Shown piece after piece: positions 16,856-24,760 of a stretch of DNA of 64,000 nt. The stretch is from Parafrankia irregularis (GTDB lineage Bacteria; Actinomycetota; Actinomycetes; Frankiales; Frankiaceae). Below the pieces are notes generated by a model, which was not told the DNA's origin, searched no databases, and worked only from the letters and a program-made list of their open reading frames with translations. The stretch lies in the NCBI RefSeq assembly GCF_001536285.1, contig NZ_FAOZ01000015.1, forward strand, positions 121,515 to 185,514. Direction: 5' to 3'. Within the stretch, counting starts at the first letter, position 1. Each line of letters begins with the position of its first letter. Made by a program: the position numbers and the translations under genes.

Positions 16856-17825
16856 TCTCCGGGCCGAGCTGTGAATGCTCGTCCCAGGTACCCAGAACCC
16901 TGCCGTCACTGTCGTAGGCCCGGAGCACCGCGAGATTCCCGATAATCCACTCCTGCCAGGCCTTCTCCCATGCCCTCATCTCAGGCGTGTTGTACTGGGC
17001 GCTCAGCTCGGCATCGCCGGGCTCCGTGCCTGGCACCCATTCTGGTTCCGGCCATACAACCTTGTCCTCCAGTTCCTTCAGGGCGGGCGGCATTTCCGCC
17101 GAAACCCTGATCACGGCCCGGCCATCTTTGACGGGAACCTCGATCACCCGGTCGGAGACCGTCGCGGTGACGCGGCTGACCCGCGCGGAGACCTGTGCCA
17201 CGCTGACGCTGACCTGGGAATTGTTTTCCAGCCCGTCCGCAGTCAGCCCATCACCCACAGGATGGGTCGACAGAAAACTGGTCAACGTGAGGTCGGGGCT
17301 CACGGTCTTCGGTTCAGCGGTCTGGTCGAACAGGCCGGCCAGGCCGTAGAAGAGCCCACCGGACGAATCCGCTGGAACATCGCATTCCACGAACATCGAG
17401 CCGTCAGTCAGGACGATGCTCGCGCCGAGTGAGTCCCGCACCCCCGCCCACACCCGCAGAGCCTCCACCCGCGGCGCCGGCTGGCCCTCCGTCGACGAAT
17501 AGGTCTGCCGGCACGCGGACACGACCCGCGTCTCCTCGGCGTCGGTGAAGGTCATCGACTGCAGGCGGGTCACCGCGGGACTTCCCTGCAGGTCGGCCGG
17601 GGTGATCGACGCCCGTGACTGGCCTGGGCCCAAGGTCAGCCCGGCGGCGACCGCCGCCACGGCGACGGCGCACGCCACCGCGGGCGCGGCCCAGCGAGCG
17701 ACCCGGCGGAACCGCTCCCGGGGAAGCCTGCCGTGTACCGCGGGCCACAGGTCGCCCGACGGTGCGACGGTCACCGCCTGCGCCAGGTCACGAAGATGTC
17801 CGGCGATCTGCTCGTCGGTGGTCAT
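16836..17825 (-). CDS. putative anti-sigma factor, single-pass membrane protein
   Basis: A 329-residue protein encoded directly behind an ECF sigma gene with an ATGA overlap. Residues 1-45 are cytoplasmic (MTTDEQIAGHLRDLAQAV), one membrane helix spans about 46-68 (WAAPAVACAVAVAAVAAGLTL), and the rest is an extracytoplasmic domain with two cysteines and no recognised fold. The layout matches anti-sigma/sensor proteins that hold SigE-type sigma factors in many actinobacteria. No zinc-binding HxxxCxxC motif is visible, so the assignment rests on coupling and topology. The 3' end overlaps the convergent glycerate kinase gene. Confidence 0.65.
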   Translation of the reverse strand: MTTDEQIAGHLRDLAQAVTVAPSGDLWPAVHGRLPRERFRRVARWAAPAVACAVAVAAVAAGLTLGPGQSRASITPADLQGSPAVTRLQSMTFTDAEETRVVSACRQTYSSTEGQPAPRVEALRVWAGVRDSLGASIVLTDGSMFVECDVPADSSGGLFYGLAGLFDQTAEPKTVSPDLTLTSFLSTHPVGDGLTADGLENNSQVSVSVAQVSARVSRVTATVSDRVIEVPVKDGRAVIRVSAEMPPALKELEDKVVWPEPEWVPGTEPGDAELSAQYNTPEMRAWEKAWQEWIIGNLAVLRAYDSDGRVLGTWDEHSQLGPEISPAPS

Positions 17826-18496
17826 GCGGCACCCCCTCGTACCTCGTCGGGTTGCCCGACTTCGAGACTGCTGAGCTGAGCCCGATCGGCCCCGCCTCCA
17901 TCCGCCGGGCTCGTCTCGACCCAGCCCCTGCCGTTCGACTCCGCGCTCCCCGCGACCGCACCGGACGCGCCGCTGGCTGCCGGGACCCAGCTGGCTGCCG
18001 CCGCGGCCAGAGACGGATCCGCACGCAGGCGCGCGAGCCCCCGGGAGGCGTGCGTCTTCACCGTTCCGGTGGAGCAGCCGAGAATCTCCGCGACCCGCGC
18101 CTCCGGCAGGTCCTCGCAGTAGCGCAGCACGACGACGGCGCGTTGCCGGGCCGGCAACACGGCGAGTGCCCGAGCGAGCCCGGCCCTGTCCTCGACCGCC
18201 GCCAGTTCGGCGGCGGAGGACCTGGCCTCCTGCTCCGGCACAGCCGCCATCGGCGACTCGGGAACGCGGCGCCGGAAGCGGCGCCGATTGGCGTTCACCA
18301 GAATGCGGCGCACGTAGGCGTCCGGGGAGTCACTTTCGCGGACCCGCCGCCAGGCCACCAGAGTTCGGGCCAGTGCCGTCTGTGCCAGGTCCTCCGCCTC
18401 GGCCGGATCGCCGGTCAGCAGATACGCCAGCCGCAGCAGCTCCGGAAGCCGCGCGGTGAAATACGCCCGGAACTCGGCCTGTAGTTCTTCGTCCAT
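17822..18496 (-). CDS. SigE-family ECF RNA polymerase sigma factor
   Basis: A 224-residue sigma-70 family protein with region 2 (FRAYFTARLPELLRLAYLLTGDPAEAEDLAQ...WRRVRESDSPDAYVRRILVN) and region 4 (LPARQRAVVVLRYCEDLPEARVAEILGCSTGTVKTHASRGLARLR). The pattern matches the actinobacterial SigE-type ECF group. The start at 18496 follows a GGGAGG site; an in-frame GTG/ATG further upstream would add 13 atypical residues. A 60-residue Ala/Gly/Ser-rich tail extends past region 4. The next gene, overlapping by 4 bases, is probably its anti-sigma factor. The stimulus is not predictable. Confidence 0.9.
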   Translation of the reverse strand: MDEELQAEFRAYFTARLPELLRLAYLLTGDPAEAEDLAQTALARTLVAWRRVRESDSPDAYVRRILVNANRRRFRRRVPESPMAAVPEQEARSSAAELAAVEDRAGLARALAVLPARQRAVVVLRYCEDLPEARVAEILGCSTGTVKTHASRGLARLRADPSLAAAAASWVPAASGASGAVAGSAESNGRGWVETSPADGGGADRAQLSSLEVGQPDEVRGGAA

Positions 18497-18793
18497 CCTG
18501 CCTCCCTCCCCCCTACAGAGCCCACTTGGGGCCACACAGGTTGACAGCGCTCCACCGCGACGCGCCCGGGAGACTGGCCCGCCCTGGGCCGCCCTGGGCC
18601 GCCCTGGGCCGGGGTGTGCGGCCGGTCAGCAGAACGGGCGGGCCACCGGCCGGGCGGACATCCAGGAAGCGGTCCTGTCCAGAGGCGGGCTTCCCGAGGA
18701 GTGGGCGGTGCACGGCGCACGGCGGCCGGAATCGACACCGCACACGGAATCGACACCGCACAATGCGCCGACACCAACCACTATCTGCTGGTC
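18497..18793. repeat. intergenic region with short tandem repeats
   Basis: Contains four near-identical CCGCCCTGGG units around 18578-18612 and a duplicated CGGAATCGACACCGCACA unit around 18728-18765. No gene is supported here; the sigma promoter should lie in this interval. Confidence 0.45.
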
Positions 18794-18952
18794 ATGACGG
18801 ACGCCCAGAGCATCGCACCGGCCGTCGCCGCCGGTGACCTCGCCGCCGCCCAGGCACGGGTGACGCAGGTCGCGGGCCTGCACGCGAGCGTGGCGTCGTC
18901 CGACTGGGCGAGCATGCCGTCGGTGAACGCCACGCTGCTCGACCGCGGCTGA
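18794..18952 (+). CDS. possible small protein of 52 residues
   Basis: A short frame (MTDAQSIAPAVAAGDLAAAQ...) with strong G/C at third codon positions, ending just before a hairpin terminator at 18965-18997. It reads as Ala-rich helical sequence with a C-terminal SVNATLLDRG. Upstream of the ATG the same frame stays open (TNHYLLV) but runs into repeat DNA, so this could equally be the 3' remnant of a longer gene. No ribosome-binding site is obvious and no family is recognised. Confidence 0.3.
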   Translation: MTDAQSIAPAVAAGDLAAAQARVTQVAGLHASVASSDWASMPSVNATLLDRG

Positions 18953-18964
18953 CAACCGCCTGGC

Positions 18965-18997
18965 TGACCCGCGCGGATCAGCGGACCGCGCGGGTCA
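18965..18997 (+). terminator. hairpin terminator
   Basis: Perfect 12-bp inverted repeat TGACCCGCGCGG/CCGCGCGGGTCA with a 9-base loop, between the small plus-strand frame and the convergent binding-protein gene. It may serve both directions. Confidence 0.55.
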
Positions 18998-19022
18998 ACC
19001 AGGCCTGGCTGGGCCCGGCGGG

Positions 19023-20192
19023 TCAGGCGCCGCCCGGGTTCAGTGGCACCTCGACCGGCTCGAAGCTCTCGCCGGTCACATCGACGTCGGCGGCCCGCAG
19101 GTTCGCCAACGCGGCCTGGGTGAACTCGTTGGTGTAGGCCAGCCCGACGGGGTCGCCACGCAGGACCGTCTGCCCGTGCGCGTTGCGGGTGCCGCGGGCG
19201 ATCTCGACCGTGCGCGCCCAGGCCGCCTCGTCGACGACGCCGATTCCCTCCGGCGACGGCCAGATGAGCTTGTTGACCTCGTTCATCTGCCACAGCTGAT
19301 GGCTCGCGCCAAGCTGGGAGCCGGCCGCGACGACCAGGTCCCGGCATTCCTCGGCGTTGTCCCGGCAGTACGCCCAGCCGCGCATCGAGGCTTCCAGGAA
19401 TCTCGTGGTCGTCAGGCGGTAGGCGGCGTCGCTTTCCAGCCGCGAGGTGGAAGCCCAGACGGCGTCCTGCAGCATGGCCGTGCCGACCTCGTTCCAGTCG
19501 ATGACGCTGAGATCCCGGGAGGTGTAAAGCTTGCCGGTCTTCGGGTTCACCGCCTCGAGAATCTGGGCGTACTCGTTGTAGCTCATCGCCGCGCCGGCAT
19601 CGATGGCACCGGAGAGCAACGCCTTCACGTCGAAATCCTGCTGCACCAGGGTGACGTCCGCCCCCGGGTCGAGGCCGGCACCGGTGATACCGGCGAACAG
19701 CTCGTACTCGTTACCGAAACCCCAGGTCCCGACACGGCGGCCGCGCAGGTCCGCCGGTTTCTCGATCCCCGCGTCGGCGAAGCTCACCTGCCAGCTTCCC
19801 GAACGCTGGAAGATCTGGCCGACTTCGGTGATCCGCGCGCCCTGCTCCCGCGAGGCGAGGGCCTTGGGGACCCAGGCCACCGCGAAGTCGGCCCTGCCTT
19901 CGGCCAGCACCGTCTGCGGAACGATCTCGGTGCCGCCCTGGAGGATCTCGACGGCCAGGCCGACATCCGTGTAGAAGCCCTTGTCCCGGGCCGCGATGTA
20001 CCCGGCGAACTGCGCCTGGGTGAACCACTGCAACTGCAGGCGCACATGGGTGAGACCGCCGGCGACGCCCTCGCCGTTCCCGCTGCCCTGACCACCCTTG
20101 CCCTGCCGGCTGGCACGGTCCGGCCCGCAGGCAGCGATCAGGACCGCGGCGACCAGCGCGGCGGCGACTCCCGCCGCAAGACGTCTTCCCAT
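19023..20192 (-). CDS. NMT1/SsuA-like ABC transporter substrate-binding lipoprotein
   Basis: A 389-residue exported binding protein. The signal peptide ends in a lipobox (VLIAAC, Cys about 22), followed by a Gly-rich linker and an NMT1/THI5-type domain: VRLQLQWFTQAQFAGYIAA, DKGFYTDVGL, GRADFAVAWVP, LRGRRVGTWGFGNEYELF. This family delivers thiamine pyrimidine precursors, sulfonates or nitrate-like ligands to an ABC importer. No permease or ATPase gene is adjacent: the neighbours are a Nudix hydrolase and a sigma-factor locus. It is therefore an orphan binding protein in this window; the ligand is unresolved, thiamine-precursor type being the closest resemblance. Confidence 0.85.
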   Translation of the reverse strand: MGRRLAAGVAAALVAAVLIAACGPDRASRQGKGGQGSGNGEGVAGGLTHVRLQLQWFTQAQFAGYIAARDKGFYTDVGLAVEILQGGTEIVPQTVLAEGRADFAVAWVPKALASREQGARITEVGQIFQRSGSWQVSFADAGIEKPADLRGRRVGTWGFGNEYELFAGITGAGLDPGADVTLVQQDFDVKALLSGAIDAGAAMSYNEYAQILEAVNPKTGKLYTSRDLSVIDWNEVGTAMLQDAVWASTSRLESDAAYRLTTTRFLEASMRGWAYCRDNAEECRDLVVAAGSQLGASHQLWQMNEVNKLIWPSPEGIGVVDEAAWARTVEIARGTRNAHGQTVLRGDPVGLAYTNEFTQAALANLRAADVDVTGESFEPVEVPLNPGGA

Positions 20193-20300
20193 CGAGCCCG
20201 CCCCTCCGCACGCACCGAATGGAAATGGCTCAGTCTCCCGAAAGCACCCGGGCGGCGTGCGGGCGGCGTCCGCTCGACTCGACGGCCCGCCGAGAACCGC

Positions 20301-21146
20301 TCAGTCGGTCGCTTCGGTGCGCTGCGCGGCACCCGCCGGAGCCGAGGAGACCGCGGGTGCAGCGGGCGTCAGATAGCCGTGTTCGAGGTAGCCGGCTCCG
20401 CCGTGCCCCGCCCGCAGACCGGCCGCCGCCCGCACCCGGCGCGCATGCAGGACGGGAAGCTTCTCCCCCACGTCCGACAGCGGCGTGAAGGCGCAGTTGA
20501 TGATCTCGTTCATGTCCAGCCGGATCCGCTCCCGCCAGTCGGACGGAAGCAGACCTCCGTCAAAGACGAAAAGCAGCATGTCCCCGGTGTGCTCGTCCGA
20601 GGCCCAGTCCACCACGAGCAGTGAACCGATCGGCGGCACAATGCCGATCTCCTCCTCGACCTCGCGGACACAGGCCGCGTACGGCGATTCACCGGGCTCG
20701 ATGAACCCCCCGGGGATGTCCCACCCGGGCTTGTAGGAGGGTTCCACCAGCAACACGCGGCCCTCCTCGTCGAAGAAGAGCGCGCCGGCGGCCGCCCGCG
20801 GCCGGGCCATCGGCGGGCCGACGCTCTCGTTCTCGCCGGCCGCGAACCAGTCGACACTCTCGGCGGGCGCCACGACCTCGGCCGAAGGAACGACCTCGAT
20901 CGGGGGCACGACCTCGACCGACGGCGCGTCCATCGACGGCGCGGCATCCATCGACGGCGCGGCGTCGCCGGCAGCGTTGCGGGCACCCGCCGTCGGGACG
21001 CGGCTCGGCCTGGTGGCAGGCGCGCGTCCCTCGATCTCCGCGGACGACGCCACCGGCTGGTAGGGCACCGAGGCGGTCAACCCCGGCGCACGCGAAGCAC
21101 TCACCGAAGGTGACGAGTCGTCTGCTTGGCGGGAGCCGGCAGTCAT
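20301..21146 (-). CDS. Nudix hydrolase with a long disordered N-terminus
   Basis: A 281-residue protein. The Nudix domain covers about residues 118-240, with an intact box GGFIEPGE...REVEEEIGI giving the metal-binding glutamates, and the preceding strand VLLVEPSYKPGWDIPGG. Nudix enzymes hydrolyse nucleoside diphosphates linked to other groups; the substrate is not predictable. Residues 1-115 are Pro/Ser/Ala/Glu-rich and contain repeats (APSMDAAPSMDAPS, VEVVPPIEVVPSAEVV). The ATG at 21146 has an AGAAGGGA site, so the disordered leader is probably really translated. It diverges from the pseudouridine synthase gene across a 257-base gap. Confidence 0.88.
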   Translation of the reverse strand: MTAGSRQADDSSPSVSASRAPGLTASVPYQPVASSAEIEGRAPATRPSRVPTAGARNAAGDAAPSMDAAPSMDAPSVEVVPPIEVVPSAEVVAPAESVDWFAAGENESVGPPMARPRAAAGALFFDEEGRVLLVEPSYKPGWDIPGGFIEPGESPYAACVREVEEEIGIVPPIGSLLVVDWASDEHTGDMLLFVFDGGLLPSDWRERIRLDMNEIINCAFTPLSDVGEKLPVLHARRVRAAAGLRAGHGGAGYLEHGYLTPAAPAVSSAPAGAAQRTEATD

Positions 21147-21403
21147 GATGGTCCCTTCTGCCGCTACGGGCGAACTAGCTGGTACTGGGCTTACTACACG
21201 AATCGGCCAACGATTTCCGACATCAGGTCACGCGCAGTCGGCCCGGAGTGTCGGGCCCGGCCCCACTCCAGCTCCATGCTCGGCGTAGTCGCCCAGCCCT
21301 CCGCTCGCTTGGGAAACATGGGCAGCCCATGCCAGCCAGAGTGGAACTCCTCCTTCCAGCAGGTTCCCGTTCGTCGAGTTGCCGTGTGGCGAATACTTGA
21401 ATT

Positions 21404-22291
21404 GTGAGCATCAGCACTGTGGGGATGGGCGGTCGCGTGACGGAGTGGACAACGATCCGGGAGGAGCACAAGATCTTCGAGGACGAGGCCGTGCTCGCGC
21501 TGGACAAGCCGGTCGGTGTGGCCGTCATGGGTGAGCGCCACGACACGGACCTGGTGTCCATGGCCCGGGATGCCGGCGAGGAACTGTTCCCCGCCCACCG
21601 CATCGACAAGGTCACCTCGGGCGTCGTCCTGTTCGCCAAGCAGCTGCGCCACCACGGCGACCTCACCCGGCAGTTCAACCGGCGCACGGTGGACAAGACC
21701 TACCTCGCGCTGACCCGGACCCATGGCATCCCGGCCGCGGCGACGATCGACCTGCCGCTCAGCGTCGGCCGCAAGAACCGGGTGCGGATCGCCGCCAACC
21801 GCGCCGACATCGTCACCGTCACGGCGGACGCCGGTCCAGCCGACGCCGGTCCAGCCGACGCCGCCGGGGCCAGCACAGCGGCGGCGGCACCCGGCCCCGA
21901 GGCCGCCCCCTGGCTGTGGACGGTGCCGGCGGCCAAGACGTTCCCGCACGTGCGGACCTATCCGTCGGTCACCCACCTCGCGCGGCTGTGGGAGGGCACC
22001 GAGCACACGTTGGTCGCGGCGCATCCGGTCAGCGGCCGGCGGCATCAGATCCGCGTCCACCTCGCCTGGGTCGGGCATCCCATCGAGGGAGACCCGCTCT
22101 TCGAGCGCGCGCCGACGACCCGCACCTTCCTGCACGCCTGGCGCCTCGCCTTCGACGCGGGCTGGGATGGTGGCCGCCGGATGGTCGTCGAGGCCGTCCC
22201 AGGCCCGGACTTCTGGCGCTCGCTCGACGGCGAGGATGCCGCCGTCGCCACGGCGAGCCTCACCGGGTTCAACGCTCCGGCCACGTTCTGA
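21404..22291 (+). CDS. RluA-type RNA pseudouridine synthase
   Basis: A protein of about 295 residues converting uridine to pseudouridine in rRNA or tRNA. The catalytic motif is HRIDKVTSGVVLFAK (Asp at about residue 67), with VDKTYLAL and the C-terminal HPVSGRRHQIRVHLAWVGHPIEGDPLF typical of the RluA group. An Ala/Gly/Pro-rich insert with a duplicated DAGPADAGPADA lies in the middle (about 140-165). The start is a GTG at 21404; an internal ATG at 21425 or GTG at 21437 is possible. No S4 domain is present. Confidence 0.88.
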   Translation: MSISTVGMGGRVTEWTTIREEHKIFEDEAVLALDKPVGVAVMGERHDTDLVSMARDAGEELFPAHRIDKVTSGVVLFAKQLRHHGDLTRQFNRRTVDKTYLALTRTHGIPAAATIDLPLSVGRKNRVRIAANRADIVTVTADAGPADAGPADAAGASTAAAAPGPEAAPWLWTVPAAKTFPHVRTYPSVTHLARLWEGTEHTLVAAHPVSGRRHQIRVHLAWVGHPIEGDPLFERAPTTRTFLHAWRLAFDAGWDGGRRMVVEAVPGPDFWRSLDGEDAAVATASLTGFNAPATF

Positions 22292-22575
22292 CGCCTCAGC
22301 GGGCAGCCTCAGGCAGCCCGGACGCCGGCTCCTCGACGGAGCAGGGCCGGGCGCGCGGCAGACAGAGCCGGGAGAGGCGGGTGGTGGGCGGCAGCACCGC
22401 CTGACGTCCTCGCTCCCGGGCTTTCAGCGCTCTCACCAGCCCCGATGGTCTCCACGGTGGCGGCGTCGCGCAGCAGGCAACTCAGCGGGTCGGACGGTCC
22501 GGTGGTCCGGTGGTCCGGTGGGCGGGCGGGCGGCGCACGATGAGCAGGCCCGGCCGGCTTCTGCGGAGATGCCGG
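22292..22575. repeat. intergenic region with GGTCCGGT repeats
   Basis: No gene supported. A run of GGTCCGGT units lies at about 22490-22522, ahead of the terminator hairpin. Confidence 0.4.
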
Positions 22576-22618
22576 CCGCCGGGCCCGGCTCCCCCCTCCT
22601 GGAGGCCGGGCCCGGCGG
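22576..22618. terminator. bidirectional terminator hairpin
   Basis: Perfect 14-bp inverted repeat CCGCCGGGCCCGGC (22576-22589) with 22605-22618, 15-base pyrimidine-rich loop, placed between the convergent pseudouridine synthase and secreted-protein genes. Confidence 0.65.
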
Positions 22619-22633
22619 CGTGGTGGGCAGCGG

Positions 22634-23137
22634 TCAGCGCACGCTGATCTTCGCGCCCAGGTTCCTGAGCTGCGCGCTCGGAGCGGCGACCGGCTTGACG
22701 CCCTTCCGGAAGGTGATGGTGACGCTGTTGCCGGACACCGTCGAACCCTTCCCGCCCACGACCACTCGAACCGTGCCGAGGTTGGCCGGCTTCTTCGCGT
22801 TCGCCGCGCTCAGTGCGGAGACGTCCAGCGTGGTGCCGACCGGAACCGTCACCACGATGTGGGTGGCGGTCTTCTGGTTCAGCGTGTAGACGCCCACGTT
22901 GGCACCGGTGGTCACGTTCTTGACCAGAATCGCCCGGGCGCCGGCCGGCACGGCGCTCTGCGCGATGGTGATGTCGAGCCGGACGTTGGCCTTGGCCGGT
23001 GCGGCCTGCGCGGTCACGGCCGCCTTGGCCGGGGGCGCCGTCGTGGCGGCGCTCGCCGGCAGCGCAAGGGAGACGGCGGCCGCCGAGCCGGCCATCGCGA
23101 CGGCAATGCTACGGCGCACATTCATCGAAACTCGCAT
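22634..23137 (-). CDS. small secreted protein of unknown function
   Basis: A 167-residue exported protein. The start MRVSMNVRRS was chosen because GGAGGT lies 9 bases upstream; the n-region, hydrophobic core and cleavage site (LALPASA-ATTAPP) are clear. The mature part begins with a Pro/Ala/Lys stretch, then a predicted beta-rich region (RLDITIAQSAVPAGARAILVKNVTTG, THIVVTVPVGTTLDV, VSGNSVTITFRKG). No known catalytic motif or family is recognised. It ends next to a shared terminator and has no operon partner. Confidence 0.7.
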   Translation of the reverse strand: MRVSMNVRRSIAVAMAGSAAAVSLALPASAATTAPPAKAAVTAQAAPAKANVRLDITIAQSAVPAGARAILVKNVTTGANVGVYTLNQKTATHIVVTVPVGTTLDVSALSAANAKKPANLGTVRVVVGGKGSTVSGNSVTITFRKGVKPVAAPSAQLRNLGAKISVR

Positions 23138-23579
23138 CGACTTCAGACCTCCATTGTCTGGAACGAATTCCGACCGACTGCCGGAAATCATGTCGCCGAC
23201 GGCGCCGAATCGTCCCGTTATTCAGGGCCCGGCCTTTCCGTCCCGCGACGGTCGTCACGCTAGTTTTCGATTCTGTGTGCCCTCGATGGCGAACCTTTGA
23301 CAAAGCTGTGTCGGCCCGGAATGTGTTTGCGGTCACCGACCCGACCCAGGAATATCGGTTGAACGTGAGGAGGTGGGCACCCGACGAAGGTAGGCAGGTT
23401 CGTCGCGCACCCACCCGGTCACTGGTGTGGCCCATACCGCCGCACAGCGCCAGCAATTCGCCACAAGGAGGGCGGAGGGCGCGCAGAGTCACCTGACGAT
23501 GAGCAAGGGGTGAGGATTGCGGTCGTCAGGACGACCAGAATCCTTCACTCCTCGGGCTCTCCCAACCGGGCCACCGCGC
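23138..23579. other. intergenic region, no gene seen
   Basis: AT content is higher near 23200-23380, consistent with the promoter of the secreted-protein gene. No coding bias or recognisable structured element was found. Confidence 0.45.
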
Positions 23580-23915
23580 TCAGCCGCCGCGCGGCGCGTA
23601 CATGATGATCGCCATACCGGCGAGGCAGACGGCGGCGCCGGCGAGATCAAAACGGTCCGGGCGGTAGCCGTCAGCGACGATCCCCCACCCGATCGAACCG
23701 GCGACGAAGATCCCTCCGTAGGCGGCGAGGATGCGGCCGAACTCGCCGTCCGGCTGCAGCGTGGCAACGAACCCGTAGAGCCCGAGCGCGATGACGCCGG
23801 CGCCCACCCACAGCAGGCCACGATGCTCGCGCATCCCCTGCCACACGAGCCAGGCACCACCGATCTCGAACAGCGCGGCGACGACGAACAGGGCGACGGA
23901 GCGGGCGACAGTCAC
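23580..23915 (-). CDS. YnfA family (UPF0060) membrane protein
   Basis: A 111-residue, four-helix inner-membrane protein of the small-multidrug-resistance-like YnfA family. The diagnostic stretches [57 protein letters not shown] and the C-terminal VIMYAPRGG are all present. The GTG start at 23915 follows GAGGAGAA. Some YnfA proteins have been linked to drug efflux, but physiological roles are poorly known. The gene is monocistronic and divergent from the next gene across a long gap containing a CRP-like site. Confidence 0.92.
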   Translation of the reverse strand: MTVARSVALFVVAALFEIGGAWLVWQGMREHRGLLWVGAGVIALGLYGFVATLQPDGEFGRILAAYGGIFVAGSIGWGIVADGYRPDRFDLAGAAVCLAGMAIIMYAPRGG

Positions 23916-24760
23916 GGGCGCTCGGTTCTCCTCGTCCTCGGGGACCCGCCCCGACCATAACGGCCTGCCCGGCACCCACGGGTCGCGGGCAGGCCGGGCC
24001 GCACGCCGACCACCCGACGAACGGAACCACCAGGGAAACGTTCACGGCCACCGCGACCAGCCAGCCACATGTGCCGCGCTTTCCGGCATGGAGGCGACGA
24101 CGTGACATGCGCGCCCACCGATACCCACGGGATGAGGCTCGCGTTGGTGGGCGACCTCGACCCCCACCATTTCCGGAAGGTCCCGCCACCCCCACACCGG
24201 CCGGCGACACCAACCTTAGCAAAAATTGTGATCACCATCACACGCCATTCAACTCGTAGCTCTCCGTTAATCCCGCGCCATTGCGCCGGACGAGCCTCAC
24301 AGCCCACTCACAGGTAGACATACGCAGGTCAGCGACCATCCACACCAGACCAGCCCGGATGGATCGCCCCGGCAAAGCCCACCGCCGCACCTATACGGCC
24401 CGTTACCTACATCGACGGAATGGCGCACGTTCCCTCACTTGCGTAAGGAACAGCACACAGATATGTTCCCGGTGTTCGATCGCGCCTCGGTCGGATACTC
24501 CGCCATTCGGGACCTGAGGCCGGCTGTTCTGCGGCGAGAGGCCACGCGACCGCACCCATAAGGGACTGCCTGATGGTCGGCCTGCTTTCACGCACTCCGC
24601 GACTCACCGGCCGGTCACGTTCGACCCCAGCTGTAACCGGTGCCGCCTCTCCAACCGCCCTCGCGGTCGGCGGGAACAGCGATCCTTTTCCATCCCACGG
24701 TGCATGGTGAGGGATACCGAAGGGCGAAGCCGGTGCGAAGGGCGAAGCCGGCGACGGAAT
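23916..24760. other. long intergenic region with a CRP-like site and an 18-bp duplication
   Basis: About 845 bases without a convincing gene. Notable elements are the TGTGA-N6-TCACA site at 24227-24242 and a duplicated 18-bp unit (24718-24735 and 24736-24753) just upstream of the membrane glycosyltransferase-like gene. Confidence 0.5.
24227..24242. promoter_or_regulatory. CRP/GlxR-type binding site
   Basis: TGTGATCACCATCACA fits the CRP-family consensus TGTGA-N6-TCACA exactly on both half-sites, in a locally AT-rich patch. It lies between divergent genes, 312 bases from ynfA and 519 bases from the membrane protein start, so its target is uncertain. Confidence 0.5.
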
